Shown piece after piece: positions 31,448 through 35,784 of a stretch of 35,784 nt of DNA. This DNA comes from an uncultured Pseudomonadota bacterium (lineage in GTDB: Bacteria; Pseudomonadota; Gammaproteobacteria; Burkholderiales; Thiobacillaceae). Numbering within the stretch: the stretch's first letter is position 1; each line of letters opens with the position of its first letter. Under the pieces are notes generated by a model. The model was not told where the DNA came from. It searched no databases and worked only from the letters and a program-made list of their open reading frames with translations. The DNA lies in the NCBI GenBank assembly GCA_903883985.1, contig CAISDD010000160.1, forward strand, positions 1-35,784. The letters are read 5' to 3'. Position numbers and translations under genes: made by a program.

Positions 31448-32245
31448 ATGAGCGTTGGACATGTGAGCGAGAAAGCAGCAACAAAACCACGTCATGACAA
31501 TTCCTTGCGCATCGCCAGTTACAACATCCACAAGGGCATGTCCTTCTTCAACCGCCGCGTGGTGTTGCACGACGTACGTGAACGCTTGCAAGGCATCGAT
31601 GCCGACATCGTGTTTCTCCAGGAGGTTCAGGGGCAGCACCTGCGCCAGGCGCGTCGCCACAGCAACTGGCCACAGGAGCCGCAACACGAGTTCCTCGCCG
31701 GTGGACACTGGCAGGGCATGGCCTATGGACGCAATGCCGTCTATAAGCTGGGCCATCACGGCAACGCCATCCTCTCGCACTATCCCATCCTCAAGTCCGA
31801 GAACATCGACATTTCGGCCCATGTCTTCGAAAGCCGGGGCATGCTCCATTGCGAAATAGATGTCGCCGGCCTGGAGCAGCCGCTGCATGCAATCTGCCTG
31901 CATCTGGCCCTGAATGAGGCGGGCCGCAGGAAACAGATGGAGCTGCTGGCGGAGCGGATCCGCGCCGTGGTTCCGGATGATGCGCCGCTGATCATCGCCG
32001 GCGATTTCAACGATTGGCGACGTCGCTCCTGCGGGTATCTCGATCGGGTACTCGGCTTACGCGAGGTGTTCGATCTCGCCTACGGGCAAACCGCGCGCAG
32101 CTTTCCCGCCGTGCTGCCCATGCTCTCCCTGGACCGCATTTATGTGCGCGGCTTCGGGGTGGTCTCCGCCCGGGTGCTCCATGGCGCGCTCTGGCGCCGG
32201 CTCTCCGATCATGCTGCGCTGACCGCGCAACTTCGCGCCTTATGA
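31448..32245 (+). CDS. ybhP: YbhP-like endonuclease/exonuclease/phosphatase-family protein
   Basis: A 265-residue protein with the EEP fold motifs in order: ASYNIHKGM (N-terminal Asn), DIVFLQEVQ (metal Glu), GDFNDWRR (Asp/Asn pair), LDRIYV and SDHAAL (catalytic Asp-His). Such enzymes cleave phosphodiester bonds in nucleic acids or phospholipids. In E. coli ybhP lies next to clsB (ybhO), and the same order is kept here, so a role in phospholipid metabolism is likely. The start ATG at 31448 is the first in frame after repeat E; no clear ribosome site is seen, so it is the least certain point. The stop overlaps the clsB start (ATGA, 32242-32245). Confidence 0.88.
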   Translation: MSVGHVSEKAATKPRHDNSLRIASYNIHKGMSFFNRRVVLHDVRERLQGIDADIVFLQEVQGQHLRQARRHSNWPQEPQHEFLAGGHWQGMAYGRNAVYKLGHHGNAILSHYPILKSENIDISAHVFESRGMLHCEIDVAGLEQPLHAICLHLALNEAGRRKQMELLAERIRAVVPDDAPLIIAGDFNDWRRRSCGYLDRVLGLREVFDLAYGQTARSFPAVLPMLSLDRIYVRGFGVVSARVLHGALWRRLSDHAALTAQLRAL

Positions 32246-33414
32246 TCCGGTCGGGGAACCGGCTGACTCTGCTGGAGAACGGTGCGGAATACTTTCCCGC
32301 GCTGATCGCGGCGATCGACGCTGCGCAATACGAAGTCCACCTGGAAACCTACCTCTACGCGGCCGACAAGACCGGACTGGAAGTCGCCGCCGCCCTGATG
32401 CGCGCGGCTCGACGCGGCGTGGTCACGCGGCTGTTGCTCGATGGTTTCGGTTCGCGCGGCCTGACTGCGGAATTTCTGGGCAGGCTGGACGCCACCGGGG
32501 TGAGCGTGTTGTTCTATCGGCCAGGCAGCCTCTTTCCGCGGCGTTCCCGCTTGCGCCGCATGCACAGGAAACTGGCGGTGGTGGATGCGTGTATCGGTTT
32601 CTTGGGCGGCATCAATATCAACGACGACCACGCTCGCCACAAGCTGGCTGCCCCTCGCCAGGACTTCGCCGTCGAAGTGCGCGGCCCTCTGGTTGCCGAC
32701 CTCCACGCCGCCGCCCAGCGCCTCTGGCGCCTGCTGCTGTGGAGCCGCGTGGGCCTGCGCCGCAGCGGGGAGGTTTGGATCAAGGCCGACCCGCCAGCCA
32801 TGGGCGAGCAGCGTGCGGAATTGCTGACCCGCGATACCCTGCACCGGCGCCATGCCATCGAACGCGCCTATCTCCGTGCCATCAGCCATGCCCGCGAGGA
32901 AATCCTGATCGCCAACGCCTATTTCCTGCCAGGTCGCCGCTTTCGCCAGGCACTGGCTCAGGCGGCCCAGCGCGGCGTGCGCGTGATCCTGGTGATGCAA
33001 GGCCATACCGATCACCGTCTCTACCATGCAGCCAGTCGCGCGCTCTACCGCTTCTTTCTGGAAAACGGCATGGAAATCTACGAGTACCACGCCAGCGAAC
33101 TCCATGCCAAAGTGGCCGTGGTGGATAGCCTTTGGGCCACGGTGGGCTCAAGCAATATCGATCCGTTCAGCCTGCTGCTGGCCCGTGAAGCCAATCTGGT
33201 CACCCATGACCCAGCCTTCGCCAGGGACTTGCATGAACGCATCCTTGCCGCGCGCGACGGTGGCGCCCACCGCATCCACCATCAAGCCTGGCGCCACATT
33301 CCCTGGATCCTGCGCCTAGCCTCCTGGATGGCATACGGCTTGGTTCGGGGGCTGATGGGCTTGGCGGGCTATGCGCAGGCCTACGATGGGCGCGGTCGGC
33401 GACGTTCGCATTAA
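32242..33414 (+). CDS. clsB: ClsB-type cardiolipin synthase (phospholipase D superfamily)
   Basis: A 390-residue PLD-superfamily enzyme with two HKD motifs: His108-x-Lys110-Asp115 (MHRKLAVVD) and His288-x-Lys290-Asp295 (LHAKVAVVD), followed by GGININ and GSSNID. It joins two phospholipids, in ClsB type from phosphatidylglycerol and others, to make cardiolipin at the inner membrane. E. coli ClsB has 413 aa. There is no N-terminal transmembrane pair, as expected for ClsB as opposed to ClsA. A hydrophobic C-terminal segment (IPWILRLASWMAYGLVRGLMGLAGY) may associate with the membrane. Coupled to ybhP by ATGA overlap. A REP pair follows within 30 bases of the stop. Confidence 0.93.
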   Translation: MIRSGNRLTLLENGAEYFPALIAAIDAAQYEVHLETYLYAADKTGLEVAAALMRAARRGVVTRLLLDGFGSRGLTAEFLGRLDATGVSVLFYRPGSLFPRRSRLRRMHRKLAVVDACIGFLGGININDDHARHKLAAPRQDFAVEVRGPLVADLHAAAQRLWRLLLWSRVGLRRSGEVWIKADPPAMGEQRAELLTRDTLHRRHAIERAYLRAISHAREEILIANAYFLPGRRFRQALAQAAQRGVRVILVMQGHTDHRLYHAASRALYRFFLENGMEIYEYHASELHAKVAVVDSLWATVGSSNIDPFSLLLAREANLVTHDPAFARDLHERILAARDGGAHRIHHQAWRHIPWILRLASWMAYGLVRGLMGLAGYAQAYDGRGRRRSH

Positions 33415-33439
33415 GCTATATTTCGCTGTTGGCCGTGCC

Positions 33440-33497
33440 GATAGGAGCGGGCTTGCCCGCGTATGCCACCGTTGTATCGCGGGCAAGCCCGCTTCCA
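33440..33497. repeat. Inverted pair of REP palindromes (BIME-like)
   Basis: Two REP units in opposite orientation, 33440-33461 and 33475-33497. Each has the GCGGGC/GCCCGC core, separated by a short linker that contains CCACCGTTG, the reverse complement of the flank seen at 17618. The left unit plus linker is the inverted near-copy of 17618-17649. It lies just after clsB and may form a 3' mRNA hairpin. This pair is the arrangement that REP-associated RAYT enzymes act on. Confidence 0.85.
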
Positions 33498-33666
33498 CGA
33501 GGTTTGGGTTCAGCCGAGTGGTGAATGCCAACAAGGGCTCGGGCACCTGGATTCTTGAGTTGCTGCGGCATCCAGGCTTCAAGGTACAAGGATTAAAGTT
33601 TTCCCTTGAACCCGCCGATATGGGGTCGCATTTGCCGTGCCAGCCACCTCACCTTAATCGGAGTCC

Positions 33667-33947
33667 ATGATGTCAATCAGCCCTGTTTCAGCTGCACCTT
33701 TGCCCAGCAACCCATTGCCGAATCCCGTTCAGGCCAGGCCCAACAAGCCCGCCGCCAGTGCGCCACCGTCTCCACACTGGTGCAGACGGCGGCACAAGAA
33801 GCCGCCGAAACGCCCGCTCAAACCGCACAGGAAGCCAGTAAAGGCGACTCACAGGCGCAACGCTCGTTAGCGGCTCGCGCCGCGCCAGCGCCCACCGTTA
33901 ACACCAGCGGTCAAGCCATCGGCACGGTCGTCAACACCAAGGCTTAA
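33667..33947 (+). pseudogene. Frameshifted small Ala/Pro-rich protein gene
   Basis: ATG 33667 with GGAG five bases upstream begins MMSISPVSAAPLPSNPLPNP. After about 35 residues the reading switches: the continuation with protein-like pattern (STLVQTAAQEAAETPAQTAQE, then VNTSGQAIGTVVNTKA to the stop at 33945) lies in the frame two bases ahead. Small proteins starting MSIS and ending VNTSGQxxGxxVNTKA recur in betaproteobacteria as I recall, so I read this as one gene broken by a frameshift somewhere in 33700-33790. It could be a real mutation or a sequencing error. Function is unknown. In the first frame the stop is at 33868. Confidence 0.55.
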
Positions 33948-34010
33948 GCGCCCTGGTACTGCTGCGGGGGGCGGTATCACGGGGTCAGGTCTTTCCTTTT
34001 GCTCACACGC

Positions 34011-34175
34011 CAAGTAAAGCGGCGTAACAGATTTGGTTTACCACCGGGGTCCCTCACCCTGCCCTCTCCCGATGGGAGAGGGTTCCACCCCCTTCCCCAT
34101 CCGAGTGAAGGGCCGGGGATGAGGGGCTGCGCCGGCAGCTTAATGAAGCCATAATTTGTTGCGCGACATTACTTA
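34011..34175 (+). repeat. MITE-like element, copy F
   Basis: 165 bases. The left dinucleotide is CA rather than TA; the right is TA (34174-34175). Ends AGTAAAGCGGCGTAAC and, inverted, AGTAATGTCGCGCAAC. Both hairpins are present with changes in the second arm. It lies between the frameshifted small gene and the panD promoter. With copy F, the stretch 33948-34249 holds nothing else but the promoter. Confidence 0.83.
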
Positions 34176-34215
34176 ATACCTTCGCGCCGAATTTTTTGCC
34201 GTAACACAATCCGCC

Positions 34216-34221
34216 TATAAT
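34216..34221 (+). promoter_or_regulatory. -10 box of panD
   Basis: A perfect TATAAT at 34216-34221, 28 bases before the panD ATG. The -35 region is poor (T-rich at 34192-34201, TTGCCG with a 14-base spacer), so promoter strength cannot be judged. Confidence 0.5.
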
Positions 34222-34249
34222 CGCTCTCCATCCTTCGCCCTTGTCCGCC

Positions 34250-34630
34250 ATGCAACGCACCCTCCTAAAATCCAAGCTGCACCGCGTGCTTGTCACCGCC
34301 TCCGAGCTGGAATACGAGGGTTCGTGCGCGATCGACGACAATCTACTGGAAGCGGGAGACATCCACGAGTACGAGCGCATCGAGATCTACAACGTCAACA
34401 ATGGCGAGCGTTTCGCCACCTACGCCATTCGTGGTCAGCGCGGCTCCGGCATGATCTCGGTCAATGGCGCCGCAGCGCGCCGCGCGGCTGTGGGTGACGT
34501 CCTGATCATCGCCACCTACGCCATCCTCAACGAGATCGAGCTGGCCAACTTCGAGCCCAAGCTGGTCTATGTCGATGAAAAGAACCGCATCAAGCGCATC
34601 GGCGCACAGATTCCCGCTCAAGCAGCCTGA
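34250..34630 (+). CDS. panD: PanD, aspartate 1-decarboxylase proenzyme
   Basis: A 126-residue protein beginning MQRTLLKSKLHRV, the standard PanD start. It cleaves itself between Gly24 and Ser25 (YEGSC), making the pyruvoyl group at the new N-terminus of the alpha chain, and converts aspartate to beta-alanine for pantothenate and CoA synthesis in the cytoplasm. Length fits E. coli PanD (126). The in-frame TTG at 34241 is not the start. It stands alone; panB and panC are not near. A hairpin follows the stop (34639-34663). Confidence 0.97.
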   Translation: MQRTLLKSKLHRVLVTASELEYEGSCAIDDNLLEAGDIHEYERIEIYNVNNGERFATYAIRGQRGSGMISVNGAAARRAAVGDVLIIATYAILNEIELANFEPKLVYVDEKNRIKRIGAQIPAQAA

Positions 34631-34638
34631 TCTTGTGT

Positions 34639-34663
34639 TTCGACCCCGCCTCGCTGGGTCGAA
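34639..34663 (+). terminator. Hairpin after panD
   Basis: TTCGACCC and GGGTCGAA form a perfect eight-base stem around a nine-base loop, starting 9 bases after the panD stop. No T-run follows, so it may be a weak or Rho-assisted stop, or only an mRNA 3' structure. Confidence 0.45.
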
Positions 34664-34681
34664 CCGCACGCGGGGATAGGC

Positions 34682-35350
34682 ATGACCTACGTCGATCTCA
34701 CCCCGATCAATCAGCGTTTCACCCTCAGCGCAGCCCCCCCGCAAACGGTGCATCACGACCTCTCCGATGATTTGCCGATCCGCGCAGATTTGAAGAACAA
34801 GCTGAAACAGCAAAGCGACCAGGCGAAACGATTACAACAATCGATCCGAAATGGTTCCGGGCAAGGACAAGCCGACACACTGAAACGACAAATGCTGCGC
34901 GATCGATTGAGGCTGCTGCTGCAACAGGTCGCACTCATGAACAAACAGAGCGCCAAAGCAGCGATGGTCGAGGTCCAGCGCATCGCTGGCGAATTGCGAG
35001 AGATGTCGGCGCAACCGGCAACCACCCCCGTCAACGACGGTACGGCTACGCCAGGAGAGAAGCAAGACGTAAGCGTGACAGCAAGTTCTACGCAAGAGCC
35101 CGCTGAGCCGACCAACGCGCCAGCCCCAACCCAGACTGCGACCGCACCAAGCAGCCTAACTCAGAGCACGGACATCAAAGCGCCGAATCCGAAGGAGGAT
35201 GCCGGCAAGATTCAAGCCAGCGACGCAATGGCCGAACTCAAACAACTGCTCAAACGCGTCCTCCATGCCCTGGAAAAACGGCTGGAAAACGCACCCGACG
35301 ATCAGGCAAGCAGCACCACGACGGGCCGGTTCATCGACGTCCAGGTGTAA
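34682..35350 (+). CDS. Hypothetical coiled-coil protein
   Basis: A 222-residue protein without signal peptide. There is a helical, Gln/Lys/Arg-rich region at about 35-110 (RADLKNKLKQQSDQAKRLQQS and RLRLLLQQVALMNKQSAKA), a Thr/Pro/Ala-rich linker at about 110-175, then a second short helix (MAELKQLLKRVLHALEKRLEN). No family is recognised. The ATG at 34682 is preceded by GGGGATAGGC, a fair ribosome site. It follows panD by 51 bases on the same strand and overlaps the convergent ampD by 20 bases. Function unknown. Confidence 0.7.
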   Translation: MTYVDLTPINQRFTLSAAPPQTVHHDLSDDLPIRADLKNKLKQQSDQAKRLQQSIRNGSGQGQADTLKRQMLRDRLRLLLQQVALMNKQSAKAAMVEVQRIAGELREMSAQPATTPVNDGTATPGEKQDVSVTASSTQEPAEPTNAPAPTQTATAPSSLTQSTDIKAPNPKEDAGKIQASDAMAELKQLLKRVLHALEKRLENAPDDQASSTTTGRFIDVQV

Positions 35351-35784
35351 CCGACAACCGCCCCCAGTCGAAACACGGTCCGGGATCGGTCTTACGTTCG
35401 GGGGCGATGTCGCTATGGCCGACCACGCTGGTGATCGGATAAGCCGTCCGCAGAGCGTCCAACAACTGATTCAACACGGCGTACTGGATATCGTCGTAGG
35501 GTGCATCGTCCGTGCCTTCCAACTCCACCCCGATGGAGAAGTCGTTGCAACCAGCACTTCCTTGCCAGTTCGATACGCCGGCGTGCCAGGCGCGGCGAGA
35601 GCAGGGCACGAACTGGATCAGTTCACCCTTCCGGCGGATGAAAAAATGCGCGGAGACCCGCAGCCCCTGGATCTCGGCGTAATAGGGATGTTCTTCCGGG
35701 TTCAGGCGATTCGTAAACAGTTGCTCGACCCCCGGCCCGCCAAACTGACCAGGCGGCAGACTGATGTTATGGACCACCAGCAGC
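35331..35784 (-). CDS. ampD: AmpD, 1,6-anhydro-N-acetylmuramyl-L-alanine amidase, 5'-truncated by the window edge
   Basis: The visible 150 residues carry the AmpD zinc-amidase pattern: the first His ligand in VHNISLPPGQFGG, catalytic Glu in SIGVELEG, and the C-terminal ligands in GHSDIAPERKTDPGPCFDW (His and Asp, with the Lys). AmpD removes the peptide from anhydro-muropeptides in the cytoplasm during murein recycling and so controls ampC induction in many bacteria. About 30 N-terminal residues lie beyond base 35784; a GTG at 35777 is internal, not the start. Its last 20 bases overlap the convergent coiled-coil gene. Confidence 0.95.
   Translation of the reverse strand, partial: LLVVHNISLPPGQFGGPGVEQLFTNRLNPEEHPYYAEIQGLRVSAHFFIRRKGELIQFVPCSRRAWHAGVSNWQGSAGCNDFSIGVELEGTDDAPYDDIQYAVLNQLLDALRTAYPITSVVGHSDIAPERKTDPGPCFDWGRLSVTPGRR

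Overview
The window is GC-rich (roughly 60% or more by eye) and looks like a chromosomal segment of a betaproteobacterium, probably in the Rhodocyclales/Nitrosomonadales range. The support is a PEP-CTERM protein plus a PrsT-type TPR protein (exosortase-related sorting), a DUF1302-type outer-membrane protein, a ybhP-clsB pair, panD and ampD of proteobacterial type, and Pseudomonas-like REP palindromes. Species cannot be named from the sequence alone. No tRNA, rRNA or CRISPR array was seen.

Layout. Positions 1-640 hold the tail of an IS3-family transposase, moaD, and a 35-residue single-helix membrane protein that normal ORF cut-offs miss. Positions 654-6680 hold prsT, then a divergent export module: a LolA-like periplasmic protein facing a LolD-type ATPase and a DUF1302-like barrel, with no permease. 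Positions 6700-8740 hold a HipA/HipH-type kinase gene bracketed by two inverted copies of an interspersed repeat. Positions 8778-17315 (minus strand) hold a PEP-CTERM protein with thioester-domain-like motifs, then a tight run: PilZ protein, bacteriophytochrome hybrid kinase, SNF2 helicase, SWIM protein. Positions 18012-23463 (plus strand) hold a five-gene non-canonical Hsp70 operon: large TPR protein, J-like protein without HPD, GrpE-like factor, Hsp70 with shortened lid, small zinc-ribbon protein. Positions 23645-27815 (minus strand) hold an OmpR-type two-component system followed by a Tat-exported flavocytochrome-c-type flavoprotein and a Tat-exported Rieske protein. The rest holds arfB, an exported SRPBCC protein, a lipoprotein, a nitroreductase/CMD pair, ybhP-clsB, a frameshifted small gene, panD, a coiled-coil hypothetical, and 5'-truncated ampD.

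The most unusual non-coding signal is a family of six interspersed elements of about 155-165 bp (copies at 6920, 8588, 17648, 29238, 31282 and 34011). Each has imperfect terminal inverted repeats starting AGTRATG, two internal hairpins and, in most copies, TA on both sides. This is the structure of a MITE. Two copies sit exactly in the TAA stop codon of a gene, and because the element begins with A the stop is kept. One copy sits at the TA that ends a REP palindrome, which gives a readable empty site. The strongest candidate for an under-described protein system is the Hsp70 operon at 18012-23463.
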